Below the pieces are notes generated by a model. The model saw nothing but the letters and a program-made list of their open reading frames with translations. It ran no database searches and was not told the DNA's origin. Of a DNA stretch of 64,000 nucleotides, positions 8,775 to 17,646 are shown one piece after another. The DNA is from Planctomycetia bacterium (lineage in GTDB: Bacteria; Planctomycetota; Planctomycetia; Pirellulales; PNKZ01), in assembly GCA_021413845.1 (NCBI GenBank), contig JAIOPP010000096.1:20427-84426 (forward strand). Reading direction: 5' to 3'. The first letter of the stretch is position 1. Every line of letters begins with the position of its first letter. Both the position numbers and the translations under genes were made by a program.

Positions 8775-9517
8775 CGTCGAAAGAAATCGCTCTGCTCGTC
8801 GCACCGTCGCTGCTGCTTGCCGTTGGTCTGTGGATGCTTCTGCCGCGCGGCACGTCGCGAGGCAAAGCCGTCGGGCTGCTCTTCACGACGATTTCGCTCG
8901 GTTTATTCGCCGGCCGGCTTTGGCCGCTCGAAGACTTGGTGAGCGATGCCGTGTTCTATTCGATGGCGGCGGTCACGCTCGCCTCGGCGATCGGCGCCGT
9001 CACGATGCGCAGCCCCGTCTATTGTGCGATTTGGTTCGCGTTGACGTTGCTCGGCACCGCGGGCCTGTTTTTCTTTCAAGGCGCGCAGTTTCTCGGCGTC
9101 GCGACGATCGTCGTCTACGCCGGTGCGATCCTCGTCACGTTCTTGTTCGTGCTCATGCTGAGCAGCCCGGAAGGGAACGCACTGTACGATCGCTTGAGTT
9201 GGGAAGCGTTCATCTCGGCGGCGACGGGAGCCGTGCTGGTTTGCCTGCTGACATGGACCGCGGCGTCGAACAACTTTCGCCCGGCGAACGGCAAGCGGAT
9301 CGAAGGCCCGGCGCAGATCGTCTTCTCGTCGTCGAACGAAGAGCAGGGCAAAAAGATCCTCTCGCAGAATCACGTCGAGAAGCTTGGGGCCGAGCTTTTT
9401 TCGCGACACCTAGCGGCGGTCGAAGTCGGCGGCACGTTGCTGCTCGTCGCGCTCGTCGGAGCCATCGCCGTCGCCTCGCACGGCCAAAGCGCCATGGAGG
9501 AAAGTCGCGATGCCTAA
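8771..9517 (+). CDS. nuoJ: NADH-quinone oxidoreductase subunit J
   Basis: Membrane subunit ND6/NuoJ, 248 residues. Helices at about residues 10-25, 36-55, 60-80 and 100-125 include the characteristic stretch GAQFLGVATIVVYAGAILVT with its acidic/aromatic context. A hydrophilic loop of ~70 residues precedes a last helix near residue 220. It overlaps nuoI by 4 nt and nuoK by 8 nt. Confidence 0.93.
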   Translation: MTSKEIALLVAPSLLLAVGLWMLLPRGTSRGKAVGLLFTTISLGLFAGRLWPLEDLVSDAVFYSMAAVTLASAIGAVTMRSPVYCAIWFALTLLGTAGLFFFQGAQFLGVATIVVYAGAILVTFLFVLMLSSPEGNALYDRLSWEAFISAATGAVLVCLLTWTAASNNFRPANGKRIEGPAQIVFSSSNEEQGKKILSQNHVEKLGAELFSRHLAAVEVGGTLLLVALVGAIAVASHGQSAMEESRDA

Positions 9518-9971
9518 CGCTCATGCCGTAGCCGAAATTCATCTCCTGGAAAACTATCTCCTCGTCGGCGGACTGTTGTTCGCCATCGGGCTCGTCGGCT
9601 TTCTCAGCCGGCGCAATATGATCGTGATGTTCCTCGCCGCCGAAATGATGTTGCAAGGGGTGTCGGTCAGCCTCGTCGGGTGGGGCCGGTTCCACAACGA
9701 CTGGGGCGGTCAGATGCTCGTTATTTTCATTCTCACTGTCGCCGCTTGCGAAGCTGCGATTGCGCTCGCTCTGGTGCAAATGTTGTTCTATCGCGGCGGC
9801 AATCTCGATATCGCGCTCTGGCAGAACCTCCGCGAGTCGAATCAGCCCCGCTATGTGGATCGCGAAATTCCGCCGAGCGACGACGACAAGATGACGTTCC
9901 CGAAGCTCACCCCTTCCGGCATTGATCCGCACATCCAAGTAGAAGAAACGATTCACCGTACCCATGTTTAA
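9510..9971 (+). CDS. nuoK: NADH-quinone oxidoreductase subunit K, with C-terminal extension
   Basis: Small antiporter-type membrane subunit with three helices. The membrane glutamates are visible in FLAAEMMLQGVSVSLV and in TVAACEAAIALALVQM. The first ~100 residues cover the whole usual protein. The remaining ~50 residues form a hydrophilic tail (NLDIALWQNLRESNQ to the end) that ordinary NuoK lacks. It overlaps nuoL by 8 nt. Confidence 0.93.
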   Translation: MPNAHAVAEIHLLENYLLVGGLLFAIGLVGFLSRRNMIVMFLAAEMMLQGVSVSLVGWGRFHNDWGGQMLVIFILTVAACEAAIALALVQMLFYRGGNLDIALWQNLRESNQPRYVDREIPPSDDDKMTFPKLTPSGIDPHIQVEETIHRTHV

Positions 9972-12060
9972 CTTTAGCTTGAACGAGATCGAGAAATTGG
10001 TCGTCTTGATACCGACGTTGCCGCTCGCGGCGACGTTGGTCACGGCGATTCTCGGCAAACGTTGGTTGAAAGAGCGGAGCCACTGGCCGGTCCTCTTTGC
10101 GTTCGCCGCCGCCTTCTTGGTCAGCCTGCAATTACTGTCCGTCGTCAACGGAAAAGTTCACGAAGCTCATGCCCAAGGCTATGCCGACGGCGGCTTCTCG
10201 CAAACCGTGACGCTCTGGCAATGGGTGGTCGTCGAAGATGCCGCCAAGGTCGACGGCAAGCTGCGCGACTTCGTCGTCGACATCACGCTGCGCGCCGATC
10301 CGCTCACGTCGATCATGCTCTGCATGGTCACGTTCGTCGCCACGCTCGTCGTCATCTACGCGTCGGGCTACATGCATGGCGATCCCGGCTACTGGCGATT
10401 CTTCTCCTATGTCGGGCTCTTCGTCTTCTCGATGACCATGCTCGTCTCCGTCAGCAACTTCTTGCTGCTCTATGTGTTCTGGGAGTCGGTCGGCGTTTGC
10501 AGCTACTTGCTGATCGGATTTTGGTTTGAAAAGCCCGAGGCTGCGGCGGCCGGTAAAAAGGCGTTTCTAGTCAATCGGATCGGCGACTTCGGTTTCGCAC
10601 TTGGCGTGTTCCTGATCTTCCTCACCTACGGCACGCTCAATTTCCACGACACGGAGGGAGTCGCCGGCGTCACGGGCGTTCTCAGTGCGACATCAGTGAC
10701 GAACCCGAACTTCTACGTCGGCGGCAGCATCGGCACGGCGATCGCGCTGCTGTTGTTCGTTGGTGCTTGCGGCAAGAGCGCTCAGTTTCCTCTGCATGTG
10801 TGGCTCCCCGACGCGATGGAAGGCCCGACCCCGGTCAGCGCGCTCATCCACGCCGCAACGATGGTCACCGCCGGCGTCTATATGGTGACGCGCTGCACGC
10901 CGCTCTATGCCGTTTCGGAAACGGCGCAGGTGGTCGTTGCTTCGGTCGGCATGTTTACTGCCCTACTCGCCGGCCTTATCGCCCTCACGCAAAATGATCT
11001 CAAACGGGTGATGGCCTACTCGACCGTGAGCCAGCTCGGCTACATGTTCCTCGGGCTCGGCACAGGCAGCCTCGCGGGCATCACCGGCGGCATGTTCCAC
11101 TTGTTCACGCATGCCTTCTTCAAGGCGCTATTGTTCCTCGGGGCCGGAAGCGTGATGCACGCGATGCATCATGTGATCGACATGCGCCGCTTCAGCGGCT
11201 TGCGGCATATCATGCCGTGGACGCATAAGACCTTTTGGTTCGGCTGCTTGGCGCTGTCGGGTGTGTTCCCGTTCGCCGGTTTCTTCAGCAAAGACATGAT
11301 TATCGCCGCCGTGCATGATCGGGCACACGACCCGAACCTCGGCCATCACGGCTTGTACACGATCCTCTATTGGGCGGCGTTGTTCACGGCCTTTCTCACG
11401 GCGTTCTACACGTTCCGCGCGTTGTTTCTCACGTTCTTCGGCCCGCTCAAGACGCCGGCGGAAGCCCATCACCCGCATGAGTCGCCTCGGAGCATGACCG
11501 TTCCGCTGGTCGTTCTCGCGATCTGTGCCGTGTCGGTCGGTGCGTTGCTCGAGCACTCGTTCGCACATTTGCTGTGGCATACTCCTTCGCTCGCTTACGA
11601 CAAGTTCGCTGCGGCAGCCGCGAAAGGGGTTGAGTTTCACTTCGATGTCGCCGCTCTGAGCACGGTCGCGGCGGCAGTCGGCATCGGCCTCGCCGCGTTC
11701 ATGTATCTCGGCAAGCGCAGCGAAGCGGAACAAGTGGCCGAGTTCGCCAGCACCCGTCGCGGACTCTGGCTCTATCAACTCTCGCAACATAAGTTCTATT
11801 TCGACGAACTGTACCAAGTGTTCTTCGTTTGGCCGCTTCGCGGACTGGCTTGGGTCAGCTATGCGATCGATCGATTCGTCATCGATGGCTTGGTGAATCT
11901 CACCGGTCGCGTGCCGCAAGTCGCCGGGGCGCTGTTGCGTTCGCTACAGACCGGCATGGTTCAGTTCTACGCGTTGGCGATGGTGCTCGGGATGTTGGTG
12001 TTGTTCGGATCGTTGAGGTTTACGGCGTTGCTCAAGCCGTTGATGGAAACGAAGTTGTAA
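9964..12060 (+). CDS. nuoL: NADH-quinone oxidoreductase subunit L
   Basis: Large antiporter-like proton-pumping subunit, 698 residues. Signatures include FWESVGVCSYLLIGFWFEK, FPLHVWLPDAMEGPTPVSAL, IHAATMVTAGVYMVTR, TQNDLKRVMAYSTVSQLGYM and FHLFTHAFFKALLFLGAGSV. The C-terminal part provides the long lateral helix and an anchor helix. It starts inside the end of nuoK. Confidence 0.96.
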   Translation: MFNFSLNEIEKLVVLIPTLPLAATLVTAILGKRWLKERSHWPVLFAFAAAFLVSLQLLSVVNGKVHEAHAQGYADGGFSQTVTLWQWVVVEDAAKVDGKLRDFVVDITLRADPLTSIMLCMVTFVATLVVIYASGYMHGDPGYWRFFSYVGLFVFSMTMLVSVSNFLLLYVFWESVGVCSYLLIGFWFEKPEAAAAGKKAFLVNRIGDFGFALGVFLIFLTYGTLNFHDTEGVAGVTGVLSATSVTNPNFYVGGSIGTAIALLLFVGACGKSAQFPLHVWLPDAMEGPTPVSALIHAATMVTAGVYMVTRCTPLYAVSETAQVVVASVGMFTALLAGLIALTQNDLKRVMAYSTVSQLGYMFLGLGTGSLAGITGGMFHLFTHAFFKALLFLGAGSVMHAMHHVIDMRRFSGLRHIMPWTHKTFWFGCLALSGVFPFAGFFSKDMIIAAVHDRAHDPNLGHHGLYTILYWAALFTAFLTAFYTFRALFLTFFGPLKTPAEAHHPHESPRSMTVPLVVLAICAVSVGALLEHSFAHLLWHTPSLAYDKFAAAAAKGVEFHFDVAALSTVAAAVGIGLAAFMYLGKRSEAEQVAEFASTRRGLWLYQLSQHKFYFDELYQVFFVWPLRGLAWVSYAIDRFVIDGLVNLTGRVPQVAGALLRSLQTGMVQFYALAMVLGMLVLFGSLRFTALLKPLMETKL

Positions 12061-12135
12061 GTCTAGGTTGGGCGCGTCTACGTTAGGCCCTGTTACGAGT
12101 GCCGCTGCGGCACGACAAAGCGAAGGACGTTTTCG

Positions 12136-13941
12136 GTGAATCTGCTTGCCACGACTATCTTGATACCGCTCGTCGGAGTCGGCCTGATCTGGGCCTTATC
12201 CGACGGCAGCCGACATGTGGCTCGCTGGATCGCGCTGGCGACCTCGCTCGTTACGCTCTATTGGGCGGCGAAGTGCCTCTTCGCTACGCCTCTGCCCGCT
12301 TGCGACGTCCCTTGGTTTACTTCCGCCAACGTCGACATCCGTTTCAACCTGGGCCTCGACGGGCTGAGCTTGTGGATGTTCGGCCTCAGCGCGCTGCTTT
12401 CGGTTACGGCTGTGTTGGTGAGTTGGGAAGCGATAGAAGAGCGAGGGCCGCTCTTCTATTCGTTGCTGCTGATCTTAGAAACCGGCATGCTCGGCGTCTT
12501 CGCCGCGCGCGATGTCTTATTGTTCTACGTGTTTTTCGAGTTCACGCTGATCCCGCTCTTCTTCTTGATCGGCATCTGGGGAAGCGAACAGCGACGCTAT
12601 GCGGCCGTGAAGTTCTTCTTGTTCACCTTGGCCGGAAGCATGCTGACGTTCCTCGGCATGTTGGCGATCGTCGCGTTGCACTACCAAAACAATCCGGCGG
12701 GCGGACTGACGTTCAGCATCCCGACAATCACACAAGGCCTAGCCGTGCATCCGCTCACGGCAGCGCAACAATTTTGGATCTTCCTAGCCCTGTTCGCAGG
12801 CTTCGCGATCAAGGTCCCGCTGTTCCCGTTGCATACCTGGCTGCCGCTCGCGCACGTGCAAGCTCCCACGGCCGGCTCCGTCTTGCTTGCCGGCATCTTA
12901 TTGAAGATCGGCACCTACGGCTTCCTCCGCTTCAACATGGCGATGCTTCCCGACGCCACGGTCGCATGCATGCCGTGGGTCTTATGGCTCGCCGCCGGGG
13001 GGATTATCTACGGCGCACTCGTCGCGCTCGCGCAAGGCGACGTCAAACGCCTGATCGCTTATTCGTCCGTGAGCCATCTCGGCTACTGCATGCTCGGCCT
13101 CTTCGCCTTGAACCCGCTCGGCATGCAGGGAGGCGTGTTGCAAATGATTAACCACGGCATTTCCACCGGCGGCTTGTTCGCCGTGTTCGGCATGATCTAC
13201 GAGCGTTACCATTCGCGCGAGATCAATAAGTTCGGCGGACTAGCGAAGCGAATTCCGATCCTTTCGCTCTTTATGTTGATCTTTACGTTCTCCAGCATCG
13301 GCTTGCCCGGCATGAACGGCTTCACCGGCGAGTTCATGATCTTGCTCGGCATTTTTCAGCGCGGCTATTTGAATCCTGCGCCTGGTTTGCAAGTGCAATG
13401 GATGACGATCTCCGTGCTCGCCGTGTTCGGTGTCGTCCTCGGGGCATGGTATATGCTTTGGCTCTACCAGCGCGTCTTCTTCGGGCCGCTTCGCGAGCCG
13501 GGCCATGAACCGGCACCGGCGGCAAGTGCGGCGCACGCTTCCCACGCACACGATGCGCATAGCCACGATGCCCACGGTCAGGGCGCCGCACACGGCCACG
13601 ATGCACACGGCCATGCCGAAGATCACGGCGCGTCGTCGATCCGCGACATGAGTTGGCGCGAGTTCTGGGCCGTTGCCCCGCTCGTGGTCTTCGTCTTTTG
13701 GATCGGCCTCAAGCCGCAAACGTTTCTCGCTCCGATGCAGGCCGATATCGGTGCCGTAACGACGAAAGTCGAAATCGCGTTCGCCGCGCATCAGTGGCCG
13801 GTAGCCGATCATACTCAGGTTGCGACGCAGCCGATGGTAGAAAATCCCGCGGTCGATCACACTGCCGCTAATCAACGTAAAGCCGTGTCCGAAAAGTCGG
13901 CGTCGTCCGACAAGGTGGAGGATTTCGCTCGTGTCGAATGA
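12136..13941 (+). CDS. nuoM: NADH-quinone oxidoreductase subunit M, with histidine-rich loop
   Basis: Second antiporter-like pump subunit, 601 residues, starting at a GTG. Signatures include EFTLIPLFFLIGIWG, FPLHTWLPLAHVQAPTAGSV, AQGDVKRLIAYSSVSHLGYC and GLPGMNGFTGEFM. Between the last two helices (about residues 455-498) lies an unusual stretch dominated by His, Ala, Gly and Asp (HASHAHDAHSHDAHG and similar). A short hydrophilic tail of ~60 residues follows the final helix. It is separated by 75 nt from nuoL and overlaps nuoN by 11 nt. Confidence 0.94.
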   Translation: MNLLATTILIPLVGVGLIWALSDGSRHVARWIALATSLVTLYWAAKCLFATPLPACDVPWFTSANVDIRFNLGLDGLSLWMFGLSALLSVTAVLVSWEAIEERGPLFYSLLLILETGMLGVFAARDVLLFYVFFEFTLIPLFFLIGIWGSEQRRYAAVKFFLFTLAGSMLTFLGMLAIVALHYQNNPAGGLTFSIPTITQGLAVHPLTAAQQFWIFLALFAGFAIKVPLFPLHTWLPLAHVQAPTAGSVLLAGILLKIGTYGFLRFNMAMLPDATVACMPWVLWLAAGGIIYGALVALAQGDVKRLIAYSSVSHLGYCMLGLFALNPLGMQGGVLQMINHGISTGGLFAVFGMIYERYHSREINKFGGLAKRIPILSLFMLIFTFSSIGLPGMNGFTGEFMILLGIFQRGYLNPAPGLQVQWMTISVLAVFGVVLGAWYMLWLYQRVFFGPLREPGHEPAPAASAAHASHAHDAHSHDAHGQGAAHGHDAHGHAEDHGASSIRDMSWREFWAVAPLVVFVFWIGLKPQTFLAPMQADIGAVTTKVEIAFAAHQWPVADHTQVATQPMVENPAVDHTAANQRKAVSEKSASSDKVEDFARVE

Positions 13942-15514
13942 TACCGTTTCGATTCTAATTCCTGAGCTGATCCTCGTTCTCACGGCGACGTTAATCTACA
14001 CGGCCGGCGCATTTCTGCCCGGCAAGAAGTTCTGGGGCGCGATCGCGCTGCTCGGCATCGTCGCAGCGGCGTTCGTATTGCGCGGCCAGTATCATCATTG
14101 GTTCCTCCCCACCGGCGCGCATGTGCCGATGTTGACGGCGCCGGTCGGCGGTCCGCTCGCGGTCGATCTCTTCGGCCAATACATCCGCTTCTTGGCGCTC
14201 TTGGTCGGCGGGATTTTCATTCTCACGGCATCGCGCCCGCAGAACGAGAAACTGGTGCCCGAGTACATCGGCACGGTCCTCATGTCGATTGCCGGGTTGA
14301 TGTTGGTCGGCGGTGCAGGGGAGTTGACGCTTCTTTTCCTCGGTTTGGAACTGATTTCCATTCCGACCTACGTGTTGTTGTTCCTGGGTCGCAAAGATAT
14401 CGCCGGCGCAGAGTCGGCAGCCAAGTATTTCTTCCTTAGTATTCTTTCGTCCGCCATCACTCTCTACGGCTTCAGCTTTCTCTACGGCGTCGGCGGATCG
14501 ACGCGGCTCGACGACATCCAAGCGGCGCTCTCCGCCTCGCTTGCGAGCGTTCCCGGCGCAACGGCCTCGTCCTACGCACAACTCGCTCTGGTGCTCGTCA
14601 TCGCAGGGCTTGGGTTTAAGATCGCCGCCGTGCCGTTTCATTTCTACGCGCCGGATGTTTACCAAGGCACTACGCACGCCAACGCCGGTTTGCTGGCCGT
14701 ATTGCCGAAAATCGCCGGCATCGCCGCGCTGATTCGCATCGTCTCGATCGCGATGCCCGGTACGGAAGAGACGGGCATACGCGTCACGATGATTCTTGCC
14801 ATCATCACGATGACGCTCGGGAATGTCGTCGCGCTTTGGCAAACCGATATTCGCCGAATGCTCGCCTACTCATCGATCGCGCACGCCGGCTATATGCTCG
14901 TCGGTCTCGCAGTCGATCTTGCCGCTCGTCGATCGGGCATCGACACGGTCGATGGCGTCGGTGCGGCTCTCTTCTACGTCGCGGTTTATTCACTCGCCAC
15001 AGCCGGCACATTCGCCGGCCTCACCTACCTCAGCGGCCGCAAGAAGCAAATCGATACGCTGGAAGACCTAGCCGGTATCGGTCGGGCCTATCCGGCCACG
15101 GCTTTAGCGATCGCCGTGTTCATGTTCAGCCTTACCGGCCTGCCGCCGCTCGCCGGCTTCTGGGGTAAATTCGAACTGTTCTCCGGCGCGGTAAAGATCG
15201 GCTTAGCGGGAGATACCGCACCGAAACTTTCCGGTTGGTTTCTAGTGTTGTCGGTCGTCGGGGTGTTGAATGCCGCGGTTTCGGCTGCGTACTATCTGCG
15301 AATCATCGGCGTGATGTACTTTCGCGAGCCGACGACATCGACGAAGGCCGAAGGCGGCCTCGGCCCGAAGCTCGCCATGTTCGCTTGCGCGGCTCTAACG
15401 ATCTTCATCGGCCTAAGCCCGGGCATGCTCTCGCAAGGCTCGAATGCCGCTGCCGAGTCGGCTCGTGTGTCCGGTGAGAGTGCCCCGGCTCCTTCGCAGC
15501 ACGCTTCGCGCTGA
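13931..15514 (+). CDS. nuoN: NADH-quinone oxidoreductase subunit N
   Basis: Third antiporter-like pump subunit, 527 residues. It starts at GTG (13931), preceded by a clear GGAGG. Signatures are LFLGLELISIPTYVLLFLGR, ESAAKYFFLSILSSAITLYG, FHFYAPDVYQGTTHANAG, TDIRRMLAYSSIAHAGYMLV and TGLPPLAGFWGKFELF. It is the last gene of the complex I operon. Confidence 0.95.
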   Translation: MSNDTVSILIPELILVLTATLIYTAGAFLPGKKFWGAIALLGIVAAAFVLRGQYHHWFLPTGAHVPMLTAPVGGPLAVDLFGQYIRFLALLVGGIFILTASRPQNEKLVPEYIGTVLMSIAGLMLVGGAGELTLLFLGLELISIPTYVLLFLGRKDIAGAESAAKYFFLSILSSAITLYGFSFLYGVGGSTRLDDIQAALSASLASVPGATASSYAQLALVLVIAGLGFKIAAVPFHFYAPDVYQGTTHANAGLLAVLPKIAGIAALIRIVSIAMPGTEETGIRVTMILAIITMTLGNVVALWQTDIRRMLAYSSIAHAGYMLVGLAVDLAARRSGIDTVDGVGAALFYVAVYSLATAGTFAGLTYLSGRKKQIDTLEDLAGIGRAYPATALAIAVFMFSLTGLPPLAGFWGKFELFSGAVKIGLAGDTAPKLSGWFLVLSVVGVLNAAVSAAYYLRIIGVMYFREPTTSTKAEGGLGPKLAMFACAALTIFIGLSPGMLSQGSNAAAESARVSGESAPAPSQHASR

Positions 15515-15566
15515 TTGGCGAGGAAGCCGGTTAGTCTCTTTGCATTTCGCAGCATACAATAGGCGC

Positions 15567-17012
15567 ATGCCTCCACGCGGCGCACTCAAAGAGCTAGGGC
15601 GTCTGTTCGACGCGATGCCGGATCCGATCTACGTGATCGACGATCGACGTCGGATCGTGTATCTCAATGCTGCTTGCGCCGAATGGGCCAGCGCATCCGT
15701 CGAGGAACTGATCGGCCGCGAGTGCCGCTATCGTTCCGATGCCGAGCCCAACGTCGATCGACTTACCGCCATCGCCGACGCACTCTGTCCATCGCCCGAG
15801 GCAATGTTAGGGCGTTACACGATCACGGAAATCGTCCTACCCCAATCCGCCGGCGACGCGCCGAGCTCGCGGCTCGCGCACTTTCTTCCGTTGGGTTCCG
15901 CAACGTCCGGCATCGCGACCGTCGTCGCATGGTTTCCCTCTGCGGAAGCGGTCGCTGAAGAACAAGCGGAACGACTACGCAAGGAGTCGGAATCGCAACG
16001 GCTTCATGTGCTCACGGCAAAAGTTCGTCGCGACGCCGCCTTGCGCTACGCGTTGGGCAGGCTGCTCGGCGATAGTCCGGCGATGCGTCGTGTTCGCAGC
16101 CAGGTCGTCGTGGCAGCCGGCGTCGGAGCGTCGCTCTCGATCGTGGGTCCGGCAGGAAGCGGCCGCGCGCATGCGGCTCGCACCGTGCATTATCATCGCG
16201 CCGCATCGAACGATGCCGGTATGCCGCCGGCCGCATTGACTCCGTTGGCCGCAGAGAATTTAAGGCCGGGGTTGCTGCAAGAAACGATTTGTGGTCTCTC
16301 GCGCGAGGCGCAGACCTCGGGCCGAGCGAGCACTTTATTGCTTACCGACGTCGACCGCTTGCCGCTCGACTCGCAAGCGGAATTAACGGGCTACTTTCGA
16401 CTCGGCGACTTACCGCTGCGGATTATTTCGACGTCTCAAACCGCCTTGGAATCCGTTGCACGCAACAATAACTTCCGAGCCGATCTGGCCGCGTATTTAA
16501 GTACGCTGACGATCGAGATTCAGCCCCTCGCGTCACGCCCGGAAGATATCGGCCTGCTCGCGCAATCGTTTTTGGAAGAGCTCAACCTGGAAGAACATCG
16601 GCAACTCGCCGGCTTCACTCCGGAAGCGCTCGATCGCTTGCTCCGTCATCCGTGGCCGGGCGAAGCTCGTGAACTGTGTGACCTCGTTGCACAAGCTTGT
16701 GCCGCCGCGGAAGGACCGTTGGTCGGCGTCGACGACTTGCCTCGTCGCTTGGCGCTTGCAGCAGACGCGGCACGCTTCGCTCCGCCGCAAGACGAAGCGA
16801 TCGTGTTGGATGATTTTCTTGCGGACATCGAGAAACAACTCATCGAACGGGCCATGCATCGAGCCCGCGGTAACAAAACCTTGGCAGCCAAGCTGCTCGG
16901 CTTGCCGCGGCCTCGGTTGTACCGTCGCATGGTACAGCTCGGGCTGGAAGTCGGCCCGGTCGTCTTCGAAGAAATGAACGAGTCGAGCGAAGATTCTCCC
17001 CCGAAGAAATAG
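15567..17012 (+). CDS. PAS domain / degenerate NtrC-type AAA+ / Fis-HTH regulator
   Basis: A protein of about 481 residues. A PAS-like domain occupies residues ~5-115 (MPDPIYVIDDRRRIVYLNAA). A central NtrC-type AAA+ domain spans ~175-400, and a Fis-type helix-turn-helix ~440-475 (RARGNKTLAAKLLGLPRPRL). The AAA+ motifs are eroded: the P-loop reads GPAGSGRAH, with R in place of the Walker A lysine, and Walker B reads LLLTDVDRL. The GAFTGA loop that contacts sigma-54 is not recognisable. It is therefore probably a DNA-binding regulator that does not act as a standard sigma-54 activator. It starts 52 nt after nuoN on the same strand; the ATG at 15567 is chosen because upstream codons lie in nuoN. 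Confidence 0.8.
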   Translation: MPPRGALKELGRLFDAMPDPIYVIDDRRRIVYLNAACAEWASASVEELIGRECRYRSDAEPNVDRLTAIADALCPSPEAMLGRYTITEIVLPQSAGDAPSSRLAHFLPLGSATSGIATVVAWFPSAEAVAEEQAERLRKESESQRLHVLTAKVRRDAALRYALGRLLGDSPAMRRVRSQVVVAAGVGASLSIVGPAGSGRAHAARTVHYHRAASNDAGMPPAALTPLAAENLRPGLLQETICGLSREAQTSGRASTLLLTDVDRLPLDSQAELTGYFRLGDLPLRIISTSQTALESVARNNNFRADLAAYLSTLTIEIQPLASRPEDIGLLAQSFLEELNLEEHRQLAGFTPEALDRLLRHPWPGEARELCDLVAQACAAAEGPLVGVDDLPRRLALAADAARFAPPQDEAIVLDDFLADIEKQLIERAMHRARGNKTLAAKLLGLPRPRLYRRMVQLGLEVGPVVFEEMNESSEDSPPKK

Positions 17013-17127
17013 CTGCCGATTTCAACGCAGATGCGGCCGCGCTTGGCCGGTTGTCAACTCTCGGAGCGGCATCTAAACTATCTCGGCACGGACTTATCTC
17101 ACGGATTAAAACTCACGGAGATGCGCA

Positions 17128-17607
17128 GTGCATCCGATTCCGCTGGTGATTTGCGAACGAACCGGCGACTGGGCCGAAGCGTTTCGCCGAGCCGCGGAAA
17201 GTTTCGGCGGGCATGCGACTTTGCGAACGATCGAAACTCGCTCGTCGGCAGAGTGCCGCCGGCGACTTTCCGAACGACGATCCACATCGGCCGGACTACC
17301 GCTCTTGATCGAGTTGTCGATCGGCGGGGGGAGCGAAGTCTGCGAATTGTTGGCTTGGCATGCGCGCCGCTTCGGAAACGCACCGAGGATGGTCGTTGCA
17401 TCCCGGGGGTTTGTCGATTACGAAGTCGTGATGCGCGAGGCGGGAGCCACGCTCTTCGTCGCGAGTTCGCGTGATCTGCGATCGTGCGTCGCAGAGTACT
17501 TACGATTCCGCGACGATCCAGCACACGTACCGCTTGAAGATGAAAGAACGATCCCCGCACGGCTTCGCGATTCACTCCCCTGGGAACCGCGAAACGAAGC
17601 CGTTTGA
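17128..17607 (+). CDS. hypothetical protein
   Basis: A 159-residue soluble protein with no recognised family. It alternates predicted strands and helices (PLVICERTGDW, LPLLIELSIGGG, APRMVVASRGF, GATLFVASSRDL), a pattern reminiscent of a receiver-like or Rossmann-type fold; this is only an impression. It lies on the same strand between the PAS/AAA+ regulator and mrp, 39 nt before the latter. The real start could be this ATG, which has a GGAG six bases upstream. Confidence 0.6.
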   Translation: MHPIPLVICERTGDWAEAFRRAAESFGGHATLRTIETRSSAECRRRLSERRSTSAGLPLLIELSIGGGSEVCELLAWHARRFGNAPRMVVASRGFVDYEVVMREAGATLFVASSRDLRSCVAEYLRFRDDPAHVPLEDERTIPARLRDSLPWEPRNEAV

Positions 17608-17646
17608 CTCCTCCCTTACATACATTTTTAGATTGCGATTTCGATT

